This document shows positions 51,588 to 60,551 of a stretch of 64,000 nucleotides of DNA, one piece after another. The notes under the pieces are model-generated. The model was not told the origin of the DNA. It was given only the letters and a program-made list of their open reading frames with translations, and ran no database searches. The DNA lies in contig UQBX01000009.1 of NCBI GenBank assembly GCA_900539425.1, positions 6,015 through 70,014 of the forward strand, in the 5' to 3' direction. Each line of letters begins with the position of its first letter. Within the stretch, counting starts at the first letter, position 1. This stretch comes from an uncultured Oscillospiraceae bacterium (GTDB taxonomy: Bacteria > Bacillota > Clostridia > Oscillospirales > Acutalibacteraceae). Both the position numbers and the translations under genes were made by a program.

Positions 51588-51615
51588 ATCTTAAAGATTT
51601 ATTAGGAGGGCAAAT

Positions 51616-53112
51616 ATGCTTTATACTTCTACAAGAGATAATTCCGTAAAAGTCAGCGCATCTCATGCGATTGCACAGGGAATAAGCGAGGAAGGCGGTC
51701 TTTTTGTACCCTGCGAATTCCCGCAATTCTCAATAGATAAAATTAAAGATATGGCATCTATGTCATACATAGAAAGAGCCAAAACAGTGCTTCGTGAATT
51801 TCTTGATGATTTTTCTGAAGAGGAGCTTGATTACTGTGTAAGCGGTGCTTATGCCGCAGGTAAATTTTCTTCAGACGCTGTTGCGCCTACCGTAAACGTC
51901 TGCGGGAATGAGAATGTACTTGAATTGTGGCACGGTCCTACTTGCGCGTTCAAAGACATGGCTCTTCAGCTTCTGCCTTATCTTATGACTGTTTCTGCTA
52001 AAAAAACAGCTGACGGCAAAACCATAGTTATTCTTGTTGCTACTTCAGGTGATACAGGTAAAGCGGCACTTGAAGGCTTCAAAGATGTTGCAAACACAAA
52101 AATACTTGTATTTTATCCCGAAAACGGCGTATCACCGATGCAGAAGCTTCAAATGGTTACACAGGAAGGCTCAAATGTTGCTGTCTGCGCAGTAAAGGGT
52201 AATTTTGACGACGCTCAGAGCGCAGTTAAAAAGATATTTACAGATGATGCAATTAAAAATAAACTTGCAGAGAAAAACATGATGTTTTCATCTGCAAACT
52301 CAATAAACTGGGGCAGACTTGTACCTCAGATAGTTTACTATTTCTCAGCATACTGTGATCTTATGAACAGCGGTTCTATTTCTGCCGGTGATGAGATAAA
52401 CGTAGTTGTCCCCACCGGTAATTTCGGTAATATTCTTGCATGCTATTATGCAAAGAAAATGGGTCTCCCAGTAAAGAAACTTGTTTGTGCGTCAAATTCA
52501 AATAACGTTCTTACCGATTTTCTCAATACAGGAACTTATGATAAGAACCGCGAATTCTACACAACAACGTCTCCAAGTATGGATATTCTTATATCTTCAA
52601 ACCTTGAACGCCTGCTTTATCATATGAGCGGAAACGATGATAAGGTTGTAAATGACCTTATGGCTAAACTTTCAGCTGACGGCGTATATACCGTTTCAGA
52701 TGAACTTATCTCGTCTATCAAAGAGTGCTTTTCTGCCGGTTTTGCAGGTGAGGACGATGTAAATGATACAATAAAATCATACTTTGATGATTATCATTAT
52801 CTTTGCGATACTCATACGGCGGTTGCGCTTAAAGTATATGCAGATTATGTTAAAAATTCAGGGGATGATATTCCCACTGTTATTGATTCAACTGCATCTC
52901 CGTATAAGTTTTCAAAGAGTGTTTTGAGCGCTGTTACAGGCGGCAATCTTCCTGATGCTGATGAGTTTGAAATGGTAAGAGAACTTCATGCCAAAACAGG
53001 CGCAGACGTTCCCGCACCGCTGGCGTCACTGAGAGATAAAGAAGTCCGTTTCAACAATGTTTGTTCAAAAGAAGACATGGGCGAAATGGTATTTGGTCTT
53101 CTTGGTATCTGA
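51616..53112 (+). CDS. thrC: threonine synthase
   Basis: 498 residues of the long (fungal/E. coli-like) threonine synthase class. It converts O-phospho-homoserine to threonine with PLP. Seen: N-terminal YTSTRDNSVKVSASHAIAQGISEEGGLFVP, the PLP lysine in HGPTCAFKDMALQLL, VATSGDTGKAALEGF and the phosphate-binding VVPTGNFGNILACYYAK. AGGAGGG precedes the ATG. Confidence 0.94.
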   Translation: MLYTSTRDNSVKVSASHAIAQGISEEGGLFVPCEFPQFSIDKIKDMASMSYIERAKTVLREFLDDFSEEELDYCVSGAYAAGKFSSDAVAPTVNVCGNENVLELWHGPTCAFKDMALQLLPYLMTVSAKKTADGKTIVILVATSGDTGKAALEGFKDVANTKILVFYPENGVSPMQKLQMVTQEGSNVAVCAVKGNFDDAQSAVKKIFTDDAIKNKLAEKNMMFSSANSINWGRLVPQIVYYFSAYCDLMNSGSISAGDEINVVVPTGNFGNILACYYAKKMGLPVKKLVCASNSNNVLTDFLNTGTYDKNREFYTTTSPSMDILISSNLERLLYHMSGNDDKVVNDLMAKLSADGVYTVSDELISSIKECFSAGFAGEDDVNDTIKSYFDDYHYLCDTHTAVALKVYADYVKNSGDDIPTVIDSTASPYKFSKSVLSAVTGGNLPDADEFEMVRELHAKTGADVPAPLASLRDKEVRFNNVCSKEDMGEMVFGLLGI

Positions 53113-53154
53113 CTGCAGACGTATGCCTGCCGCTAAAAGCAATATTTATTAAAT

Positions 53155-53186
53155 AAAAAAGCGGCTCTGTTACGAGCCGTTTTTTA
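53155..53186. terminator. bidirectional terminator between thrC and the DUF1540 gene
   Basis: A CGGCTC/GAGCCG stem with A's before and TTTTTT after. Confidence 0.85.
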
Positions 53187-53201
53187 TTAATTGAAGATAT
53201 T

Positions 53202-53366
53202 TTATTTGTTGCAGTTTTCGCAGCATTCAAAAGTTTCGCATTTTGTTTCTGTTGTTGTTTTTGCAACGCTGCTTCCTACTGTAATATGGCCGGCTGAGCA
53301 GCTGTTATCGTTATTGTGGTGTACACAATTTTTAACCTCGCAGCAGATTCCTTTGATTTCGTTCAT
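53202..53366 (-). CDS. DUF1540 small Cys-rich protein
   Basis: A 54-residue gene read on the minus strand: it begins MNEIKGICCEVKNC, continues VHHNNDNSCSAGHITVG, and ends ETKCETFECCENCNK. Eight cysteines in the family's spacing (CCxVxxCxxxx, Cys ... CxTFxCC) mark it as DUF1540, presumably metal-binding and common in sporulating Clostridia, where some members are spore proteins. GGGAG lies about 11 bases before ATG 53366. Function is unknown. It is the only gene in the 331-base gap between thrC and the phosphoesterase. Confidence 0.85.
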   Translation of the reverse strand: MNEIKGICCEVKNCVHHNNDNSCSAGHITVGSSVAKTTTETKCETFECCENCNK

Positions 53367-53443
53367 TCGTTTCACACTCCCTTCGTTTTAATTTTTGCCT
53401 TATTTTTTGCATTTATTCCAAATTCATTGAAAGGTTTTTATTT

Positions 53444-54130
53444 ATGTCTTTATTCGCAATTGCTGACACACATCTGTCTTTCGGTACCAACAAACCCATG
53501 GATACTTTTGCCGGTTGGGAAAATTATACAGAAAGACTTCAGAAAAACTGGAATAAAGTTGTTGGTGCAGATGACGATGTTGTAATTGCAGGCGACATAA
53601 GCTGGGCGATGGACTTTAATGAACTTGAAGCTGATTTTGACTTTCTTGAATCTCTTAACGGCAATAAAATTATATTGAAGGGGAATCATGATTTCTGGTG
53701 GAACACACTTTCTAAAATGAATAAATTTATTGAGGAAAAAGGTTATAAAACCATAAAATTCCTGTATAATAATTCGTATGAATGCGGGCCTTGTTCTGTT
53801 TGCGGATCCCGCGGTTGGATATATGACAGCGAAGAGGAACAGGACAAAAAAATCCTCTTGAGGGAGACATCAAGAATTGAAAGAAGCTTGCAGAGTTCGC
53901 AAAACAGCAGTAAACTGCTTTTTTTGCACTATCCGCCTGTTTCTCAAAATTTTAAATGTGAAGAAATAATCGAATTAATTAATAAATACGGAATAAAAAA
54001 ATGTTATTTCGGGCATCTTCACGGAGAAGCCGCTAAATATGCTTTTGAAGGTGAGCGGGACGGTGTAGATTATAAGCTTATTTCCTGCGATAGATTAAAA
54101 TTCACACCTTATTTAATTTTAAAATACTGA
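53444..54130 (+). CDS. calcineurin-like metallophosphoesterase
   Basis: 228 residues. Metal motifs: IADTHLSFG (Asp, His), GDISWAMD (Asp), LKGNHDFWW (Asn, His), LFLHYPP (His), and GHLHGE (His-x-His). It would hydrolyse a phosphoester; the substrate is not predictable. GAAAGG precedes the ATG by 11 bases. It is a single gene. Confidence 0.88.
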   Translation: MSLFAIADTHLSFGTNKPMDTFAGWENYTERLQKNWNKVVGADDDVVIAGDISWAMDFNELEADFDFLESLNGNKIILKGNHDFWWNTLSKMNKFIEEKGYKTIKFLYNNSYECGPCSVCGSRGWIYDSEEEQDKKILLRETSRIERSLQSSQNSSKLLFLHYPPVSQNFKCEEIIELINKYGIKKCYFGHLHGEAAKYAFEGERDGVDYKLISCDRLKFTPYLILKY

Positions 54131-54136
54131 TTTTTC

Positions 54137-54165
54137 TTGAAAAAGATGTATTGATATGCTATAAT
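54137..54165 (+). promoter_or_regulatory. promoter of tig
   Basis: TTGAAA (54137-54142), 17 bases, TATAAT (54160-54165). Confidence 0.75.
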
Positions 54166-54218
54166 GCCTATTCAGTGATATTAATATTAATATAAATATA
54201 AAGACAGGAGAGTTTAAT

Positions 54219-55502
54219 ATGGCACTTAAATCATCAAACAAGGTTGATACAAATACCTATGAACTTGAAGTTACAGTAGACAGCGAAACTTTCAAAAAAG
54301 CATGCACACAGGCTTATATGAAAGACAAAAAGAACATTCAGCTTCCCGGCTTCCGCAAAGGCAAAGCTCCGCAGGCAATGATTGAAAAAATGTACGGTGA
54401 AGGCACCTTCTTTGAAGATGCTCTTGATATCGTTTATCCCACAGCAGTTGCAGAGGCTTTCACAGAGGCTGGCATTGAAGTTGTTGATGCACCTTATGAT
54501 CTCGAGATACCTGTTATAGGCAAGGATACAGGTGTTGAAATGAAAATGAAAGTTACAACATATCCCGAAGTTAAACTCGGTGACTATAAAGGCCTCAAGG
54601 TTAAGAAAGAGGATACAGAAGCAACTGATGAAGACGTTGAGAATGAGCTCAAGAGCCTTCAGGAAAGAAACTCTCGCCTTGTTGTTGCTGATGACAGAGC
54701 AGCTCAGGACGGAGATACAGTATCTCTTGATTTTGAAGGTTTTGTTGACGGCGAAGCTTTTGACGGAGGCAAAGGAGAGAATTATCCTCTTGAACTCGGT
54801 TCAGGCTCATTCATCCCCGGTTTTGAAGAGCAGGTTTGCGGTCATAAAGTTGACGAGGAATTTGATGTAAATGTTAAATTCCCCGAAGAGTATGCAGAAC
54901 AGCTTGCCGGCAAAGACGCTGTTTTCAAATGCAAAATCCATGAGATAAAGGCTAAGGAACTGCCAGAGCTTGACGATGATTTTGCTCAGTCAGTATCTGA
55001 AGACCTCAACACTATTGATGAGCTTAAAGCTGATCTCAAAAAGCAGATTTCTGAGAAGAAAGAAGCAGACGCAAAATCAAAGATGGAAAACGATCTTCTT
55101 GAGCAGATCTGTGAAAACATGGAAGCGGAAATTCCGCAGTGCATGTTTGATAAGAGACAGGACGAAATGCTTAAAGATTATGAATACAGACTCCAGTCTC
55201 AGGGCCTTGACCTTGATACATACCTCAAGTATGTAGGCCAGGACAGAGATTCTTTCAAAGCAACATTCAAAGTAGGCGCCGAAAAGCAGGTTAAGGTTTC
55301 AGTTGCACTTCGCGCTGTTATTGAAGCAGAGAAAATTGAAGCTGCCGAGGAAGACATAAATGCTGAGGCTGAAAAGATCGGTAAGCAGTACGGTATGGAC
55401 GCTAATCAGGTTAAAAAGATTCTTGCTGCTGATCAGATCGCTGAGGATGTAAAGAGAAATAAGGCAGTAGATTTGATTGTTGAATCAGCTGTTGTTGAAT
55501 AA
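54219..55502 (+). CDS. tig: trigger factor
   Basis: 427 residues. The ribosome-bound chaperone and prolyl isomerase. N-terminal ribosome-binding signature GFRKGKAPQAMIEKMYG, FKBP-type domain (~residues 160-245, GDTVSLDFEGFVDGEAFDGG), and a long helical C-terminal domain. AGGAG precedes ATG 54219. Confidence 0.96.
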   Translation: MALKSSNKVDTNTYELEVTVDSETFKKACTQAYMKDKKNIQLPGFRKGKAPQAMIEKMYGEGTFFEDALDIVYPTAVAEAFTEAGIEVVDAPYDLEIPVIGKDTGVEMKMKVTTYPEVKLGDYKGLKVKKEDTEATDEDVENELKSLQERNSRLVVADDRAAQDGDTVSLDFEGFVDGEAFDGGKGENYPLELGSGSFIPGFEEQVCGHKVDEEFDVNVKFPEEYAEQLAGKDAVFKCKIHEIKAKELPELDDDFAQSVSEDLNTIDELKADLKKQISEKKEADAKSKMENDLLEQICENMEAEIPQCMFDKRQDEMLKDYEYRLQSQGLDLDTYLKYVGQDRDSFKATFKVGAEKQVKVSVALRAVIEAEKIEAAEEDINAEAEKIGKQYGMDANQVKKILAADQIAEDVKRNKAVDLIVESAVVE

Positions 55503-55546
55503 TTAAAGAAATATTATTTACAATTATTTAAAGGAAAGTGATTTAA

Positions 55547-56128
55547 ATGGCATTAGTACCTTATGTTATTGAGCAGACCGGCAACGGCGAACGCTCTATG
55601 GACATTTTTTCAAGGCTTCTTAATGACAGAATTATAGTTCTCTCTGATGAAGTAAATTCTCAGACGGCTTCACTTGTTGTAGCTCAGCTTCTTTTCCTTG
55701 AGGGTCAGGATAATGAAAAAGATATTAATCTTTATATCAACTCGCCCGGCGGCTCAGTTACAGACGGTATGGCAATCTATGACACCATGCAGTATATCAA
55801 ATGCGATGTTTCAACTATCTGTATAGGTATGGCTGCATCAATGGGCGCTTTTCTTCTTTCAAGCGGCGCCAAAGGCAAGAGAATATGCCTTCCGAATGCC
55901 GAAGTTATGATTCATCAGCCTCTCGGTCAGGCTCAGGGTCAGGCTACTGAGATTGAAATAACTGCAAATCACATTCTCAGAACTAAAAAGAAATTGAACA
56001 CCATTCTTGCCGCTAACTGCGGAAAAACAGTTGAAGAAGTTACAAAAGACACAGAAAGAGATAATTGGCTTACTGCTCAGGAAGCTCTTGAGTATGGTCT
56101 TGTAGACAAAGTTTTTGACAAAAGATAA
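55547..56128 (+). CDS. clpP: ATP-dependent Clp protease proteolytic subunit
   Basis: 193 residues: catalytic Ser in GMAASMGAFLLSSG, His in MIHQPLGQAQGQ, and Asp in TERDNW. It forms the 14-subunit chamber fed by ClpX, encoded 24 bases downstream. AAAGGAAAG precedes the ATG. Confidence 0.97.
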   Translation: MALVPYVIEQTGNGERSMDIFSRLLNDRIIVLSDEVNSQTASLVVAQLLFLEGQDNEKDINLYINSPGGSVTDGMAIYDTMQYIKCDVSTICIGMAASMGAFLLSSGAKGKRICLPNAEVMIHQPLGQAQGQATEIEITANHILRTKKKLNTILAANCGKTVEEVTKDTERDNWLTAQEALEYGLVDKVFDKR

Positions 56129-56152
56129 TTAATTATATTCCGGAGTGGTTTT

Positions 56153-57445
56153 ATGGCTAACGATAAAAATAATATGAACCACATTGCAAGATGTTCTTTC
56201 TGCGGAAAATCCGAAGCTATGGTTCACAGACTGATTGAGGGCCCCGGCGTATTTATCTGCGATGAATGCATAGGACTTTGCAATGATTTGCTTGAAAAAT
56301 CTTCGGAGCAAAATAATAAGGCGAATGCGGCACAGGATTCTGACATGGTTCTGCCAACTCCGGTTCAGATCAAGCAAAAGCTTGATGAATATGTTGTTGG
56401 TCAGGATGAAGCAAAAAAATCGCTGTCAGTTGCTGTATACAATCATTATAAAAGGATTTACTCAGCTGCGGGCAGTGATGATGTTGAACTTCAGAAAAGC
56501 AACATTTTGCTTTTGGGCCCAACAGGCGTTGGAAAAACAATGCTTGCACAGACTCTTGCCAAAATATTGAATGTACCTTTTGCCATTGCCGATGCAACTA
56601 CTCTTACTGAGGCAGGTTATGTAGGTGAAGATGTTGAAAACATTTTGCTCAGACTTATTCAGGCTGCTGATTTTGATATAGAAAAAGCTCAGCGCGGAAT
56701 AATCTATGTAGATGAGATCGACAAAATTTCCCGTAAATCGGAAAACCGCTCAATAACGAGGGACGTTAGCGGCGAAGGCGTACAGCAGGCTCTGCTTAAA
56801 ATTCTTGAAGGCACGGTATCTAACGTTCCTCCCGGAGGCGGCAGAAAGCATCCTCAGCAGGAATTTATTCAGATTGATACCACTAATATTCTGTTTATAT
56901 GCGGCGGCGCGTTTGACGGTATTGAGAAGATCATAGAAAAGCGCATAGGCTCTAAAGTAATGGGCTTCGGTGCGGATATAGAAAAAGAGAAGTATAACGA
57001 AAACGAAATACTTCATAAGGTTATCCAGCACGATCTTGTAAAATACGGTCTTATTCCCGAACTCATAGGCAGAATTCCCGTTATTACCGTTCTCGATAAC
57101 CTTGATAGGGAAGCGCTCGTTAAAATCATGACAGAGCCTAAGAACTCCATTGTAAAGCAGTACACTAAGATGTTTGCTTTTGACGGAGTTAAGCTCGAAT
57201 TTCAGGAAGATGCACTGAAAGCTGTGGCTGATATCACACTTGAACGAAAAACAGGCGCAAGGGGATTGAGAAGCGTTCTTGAAGGCGTTCTTAAAGAACT
57301 TATGTTCACAATACCAAGTGATGCTACAGTCGAAAGAGTTATTATTACTCAGGAGTGCGTGAAGGACGGAGCTTCTCCCATAATTATCAGAAATGAGAAC
57401 AGAGCCCAGAAAACATTAAGGGCGTCAGATTTGAAAAACGCCTGA
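56153..57445 (+). CDS. clpX: ATP-dependent Clp protease ATP-binding subunit ClpX
   Basis: 430 residues. N-terminal C4 zinc finger (CSFCGKSEAMV ... CDECIGLC), Walker A GPTGVGKT, Walker B IIYVDEID, pore loop GYVGED, the IGF-type ClpP loop (IGSKVMGFG) and sensor motifs near GARGLRSVLE. It unfolds substrates for ClpP. Confidence 0.97.
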   Translation: MANDKNNMNHIARCSFCGKSEAMVHRLIEGPGVFICDECIGLCNDLLEKSSEQNNKANAAQDSDMVLPTPVQIKQKLDEYVVGQDEAKKSLSVAVYNHYKRIYSAAGSDDVELQKSNILLLGPTGVGKTMLAQTLAKILNVPFAIADATTLTEAGYVGEDVENILLRLIQAADFDIEKAQRGIIYVDEIDKISRKSENRSITRDVSGEGVQQALLKILEGTVSNVPPGGGRKHPQQEFIQIDTTNILFICGGAFDGIEKIIEKRIGSKVMGFGADIEKEKYNENEILHKVIQHDLVKYGLIPELIGRIPVITVLDNLDREALVKIMTEPKNSIVKQYTKMFAFDGVKLEFQEDALKAVADITLERKTGARGLRSVLEGVLKELMFTIPSDATVERVIITQECVKDGASPIIIRNENRAQKTLRASDLKNA

Positions 57446-57469
57446 TTTTAAGTAATAATATCCAGATAT

Positions 57470-57499
57470 AAAAGGCAGGTAAATACTTGCCTTTTATTT
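57470..57499 (+). terminator. terminator after clpX
   Basis: AAAAGGCAGGTA and TACTTGCCTTTT form a 12-bp stem with one G-T pair, then TATTTG. The lon promoter overlaps it. Confidence 0.75.
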
Positions 57500-57515
57500 G
57501 TATCTATTATATAAT
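57487..57515 (+). promoter_or_regulatory. promoter of lon
   Basis: TTGCCT (57487-57492), 17 bases, TATAAT (57510-57515). The -35 lies in the right arm of the clpX terminator. No CtsR or CIRCE heat-shock operator was seen. Confidence 0.55.
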
Positions 57516-57541
57516 ACTAACATCTTTTAAAGGTGATGATT

Positions 57542-59959
57542 ATGAGCGATAATCTTAATAACGCAGAAAATAACGATTATATTGATATGCCGATAGTACC
57601 GCTCAGAGGATTGGTTGTTTTCCCCGATATGGTGCTTCACTTTGATGTTGGCAGAAAAAAGAGCGTTAGTGCAATCAAAACTGCTATGCGCGGCTCTGAT
57701 AAGATTTTTCTTGTAGCACAGCGCGATCCCTCTGTTGATGAGCCAAGTATTGATGATCTGTATGATATAGGGGTTATTTGCACTATCAAGCAGACTATAA
57801 GAATACCTAATTCAGATAATCTTAGAGTTGTTGTTGAAGGGGAGCAGAGAGCGCATCTGTTTGCTCTTACTCAGTCAAGGCCGTTTCTTTCCGGTACTCT
57901 TCTCAAAGTCAATGAAGAAACTCCGCAGGACGGCAGTGAGATAAAAGCATATGTACGTGCGCTGAAAAAAGAATTTGAGAGATATGCATCATATATACCA
58001 AAGATATCTAATGACGTTAAAATAAAAGTTCTCTCAATAAATGACTGCAGCAAACTTTGTGATTTTATTTGTTCTAACTGCTTTTTTGAGTATGAAGAAA
58101 AACAAAAAATACTCGAAACTGTTTCAGTTGAGGACAGGCTCATGAAGCTCTTTGTTTTGCTGAACAAGGAGAACTCTACTCTTGAGATAGAAAGTGAAAT
58201 ACACGAAAAAGTACAGGAAAATATCGATAAAAACCAGCGCGAATACTACCTTCGTGAAGAGATGAAAGTAATAGGAGAAGCGCTCGGTGATACTGATAAC
58301 CCTGTTGAAGAAGCAGATGAATATAAAGAAAAGATAGAAAAACTTAAGTGCTCGGAAGAGGTTAAAAATAAATTGCTCAGCGAGTGCGGCAAGCTGATGA
58401 AAATGCCTCAGGGATCTCATGAAGGCACTATGGTAAGAAACTATCTTGATAAATGTTTAGAAATTCCTTTTGGCAAATTTACAAAAGATAATATAAATCT
58501 TGAGTCTGCTTCAAAACTTCTCAATAAAGAACATTATTCGCTTGACAAAGTAAAAGACCGAATTATCGAATCACTTGCCGTTTTTAAACGCAATCCGGAT
58601 TTTTCAGGTCAGATATTGTGCCTTGCCGGCCCTCCCGGGGTAGGTAAGACTTCAATAGTTAAAAGCCTTGCCAAAAGTATGGGAAGAAAATATGTACGAA
58701 TTGCTCTTGGCGGTATACATGATGAAGCGGAAATAAGAGGTCACCGCCGTACATATATAGGCGCAATGCCCGGAAGAATCGCTGAGGCAGTTATTAAGAG
58801 CGGAGTTATGAATCCTGTTGTCCTGCTTGACGAAATTGATAAAGTAGGCAATGATTATAAAGGAGACCCTGCTTCTGCACTGCTTGAGGCACTTGATCCG
58901 GAGCAGAATTTCAGCTTTTCTGATCATTATATTGATTTTCCGCTTGATTTGAGCAAGGTACTATTTATCACAACAGCAAACGATACATCAACCATTCCCG
59001 CTCCTTTGCTGGACAGAATGGAGATTATTGAACTCAATTCTTATACAGTGCTTGAGAAATTTCATATTGCTAAAGAACATCTCATAAAAAAAGAGATGAA
59101 AAAGCATATGCTCACTTCACGCGAGTTTAAAATCACCGATGATGCTATTTATACAATAATAGAAAGCTATACGGGCGAAGCAGGAGTAAGGAATCTTGAA
59201 AAAAGGATTGCTTCTCTTTGCAGAAAAGCAACGGTTGAACTTGAAAAAGGTGTAAAATCATTAAGGATTACTCCTAAAAATATAGAAAAATATCTTGGCC
59301 CGAAAAGGTATTCACAGGAAAAAATTCCCGAAGAAGATACCGTTGGAACTGTTAACGGCTTAGCTTGGACAAGTATCGGAGGAACTCTCCTGCCGATAGA
59401 AGTTTCAGCTCTGAGCGGAACAGGCAAGATTGTTTTAACAGGCAATCTCGGAGATGTAATGCAGGAAAGTGCCAAGACGGCAGTTTCTTACATTCGAGCA
59501 CACACAGATGATTACGGAATAGATTCTGATTTCTATAAGACTAAAGACATACATATCCACGCGCCTGAAGCCGCGATACCTAAGGACGGGCCATCTGCAG
59601 GACTGGCAATAACCACTGCAATTTTATCCGAGCTTACAGGTATTCCGATAAGACGCGATGTTGCGATGACAGGTGAAATAAGCCTTAAAGGCAAGGCTCT
59701 TGCTATCGGCGGTCTTAAAGAAAAGAGCATGGCTGCTTATAAAGCCGGATGTTCTACCGTCATTATTCCAAAAGATAATGAAAAAGACTTATCTGAAATA
59801 TCAGAGGAAGTTAAAAATGCATTGAGTTTTGTTCCTGTAAAAACATTCAGCGAGGTTGCTGATATTGCTCTTACGTATATGCCTACACCAACCTCTCGAA
59901 AGAATGTAAATAAAATCATCAAAGATTCTGAAAACACAAGGAAAACGGTAACACAGTAA
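57542..59959 (+). CDS. lon: ATP-dependent protease Lon
   Basis: 805 residues. N-terminal substrate-binding domain (PIVPLRGLVVFPDMVLHF), coiled-coil middle, AAA+ with Walker A GPPGVGKTS and VLLDEIDKVG, and the Ser-Lys protease domain: Ser in PKDGPSAGLAI and Lys in GGLKEKSMAAYKAG. ATG 57542 is preferred to the ATG at 57536 because AAAGGTG is best spaced for it. engB follows one base after its stop. Confidence 0.96.
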   Translation: MSDNLNNAENNDYIDMPIVPLRGLVVFPDMVLHFDVGRKKSVSAIKTAMRGSDKIFLVAQRDPSVDEPSIDDLYDIGVICTIKQTIRIPNSDNLRVVVEGEQRAHLFALTQSRPFLSGTLLKVNEETPQDGSEIKAYVRALKKEFERYASYIPKISNDVKIKVLSINDCSKLCDFICSNCFFEYEEKQKILETVSVEDRLMKLFVLLNKENSTLEIESEIHEKVQENIDKNQREYYLREEMKVIGEALGDTDNPVEEADEYKEKIEKLKCSEEVKNKLLSECGKLMKMPQGSHEGTMVRNYLDKCLEIPFGKFTKDNINLESASKLLNKEHYSLDKVKDRIIESLAVFKRNPDFSGQILCLAGPPGVGKTSIVKSLAKSMGRKYVRIALGGIHDEAEIRGHRRTYIGAMPGRIAEAVIKSGVMNPVVLLDEIDKVGNDYKGDPASALLEALDPEQNFSFSDHYIDFPLDLSKVLFITTANDTSTIPAPLLDRMEIIELNSYTVLEKFHIAKEHLIKKEMKKHMLTSREFKITDDAIYTIIESYTGEAGVRNLEKRIASLCRKATVELEKGVKSLRITPKNIEKYLGPKRYSQEKIPEEDTVGTVNGLAWTSIGGTLLPIEVSALSGTGKIVLTGNLGDVMQESAKTAVSYIRAHTDDYGIDSDFYKTKDIHIHAPEAAIPKDGPSAGLAITTAILSELTGIPIRRDVAMTGEISLKGKALAIGGLKEKSMAAYKAGCSTVIIPKDNEKDLSEISEEVKNALSFVPVKTFSEVADIALTYMPTPTSRKNVNKIIKDSENTRKTVTQ

Positions 59960-59960
59960 T

Positions 59961-60542
59961 ATGAATTTCAACGACGCGGAATTTGACAGAGCTTTCGGCA
60001 TCTCGGCACAACTGCCGCCGTGCGATAAAGCGGAAATCGTGTTTGCAGGGCGTTCAAATGTGGGAAAGAGTTCGTTGCTCAACAGGCTTTTTAACCGAAA
60101 AAGTCTTGCAAGGGTAAGTTCAGTACCGGGAAAAACAATTACAATCAACTTTTACAATGTTGATAAATACAGATTTGTTGACCTGCCGGGTTACGGATAT
60201 GCTAAAATATCCAGAGCCGAAAAAGAACGGTTTGCTGAGCTTATGGAAGGCTATTTCAAAGCAGGAGAGCGAAAAATCTCACTTGTTGTGCTTCTTGTTG
60301 ATATGCGAAGAAAGCCAACCGAAGACGATTATGCCATGATTTCCTTTCTTAAGAATTACGGCATAGAATTTATAACGGTTCTTACAAAATCGGATAAACT
60401 CAATAAAACCCAGTACAAGGAACGTTTAGAAGCTGCTGAAACTGAAATCGGCGGCGGCTGTAAAATTATACCTTTTTCCGCACTCAACGGAAACGGTATT
60501 GATGATATTAAACGAATTATTGAAACCCATTTGGAAAAATAG
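59961..60542 (+). CDS. engB: ribosome biogenesis GTP-binding protein EngB (YsxC)
   Basis: 193 residues: G1 GRSNVGKSSLLNRL, G2 PGKT, G3 DLPGYG, G4 TKSDK. Essential for 50S assembly. There is no ribosome site of its own; it is coupled to lon, the usual neighbour. Confidence 0.96.
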   Translation: MNFNDAEFDRAFGISAQLPPCDKAEIVFAGRSNVGKSSLLNRLFNRKSLARVSSVPGKTITINFYNVDKYRFVDLPGYGYAKISRAEKERFAELMEGYFKAGERKISLVVLLVDMRRKPTEDDYAMISFLKNYGIEFITVLTKSDKLNKTQYKERLEAAETEIGGGCKIIPFSALNGNGIDDIKRIIETHLEK

Positions 60543-60551
60543 GAGGAGAAC

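Noticed and set aside
53191..53585. Two overlapping plus-strand frames after thrC
   Set aside because: They lie antisense to the DUF1540 gene and run into the phosphoesterase start; no ribosome site, hydrophobic filler composition.
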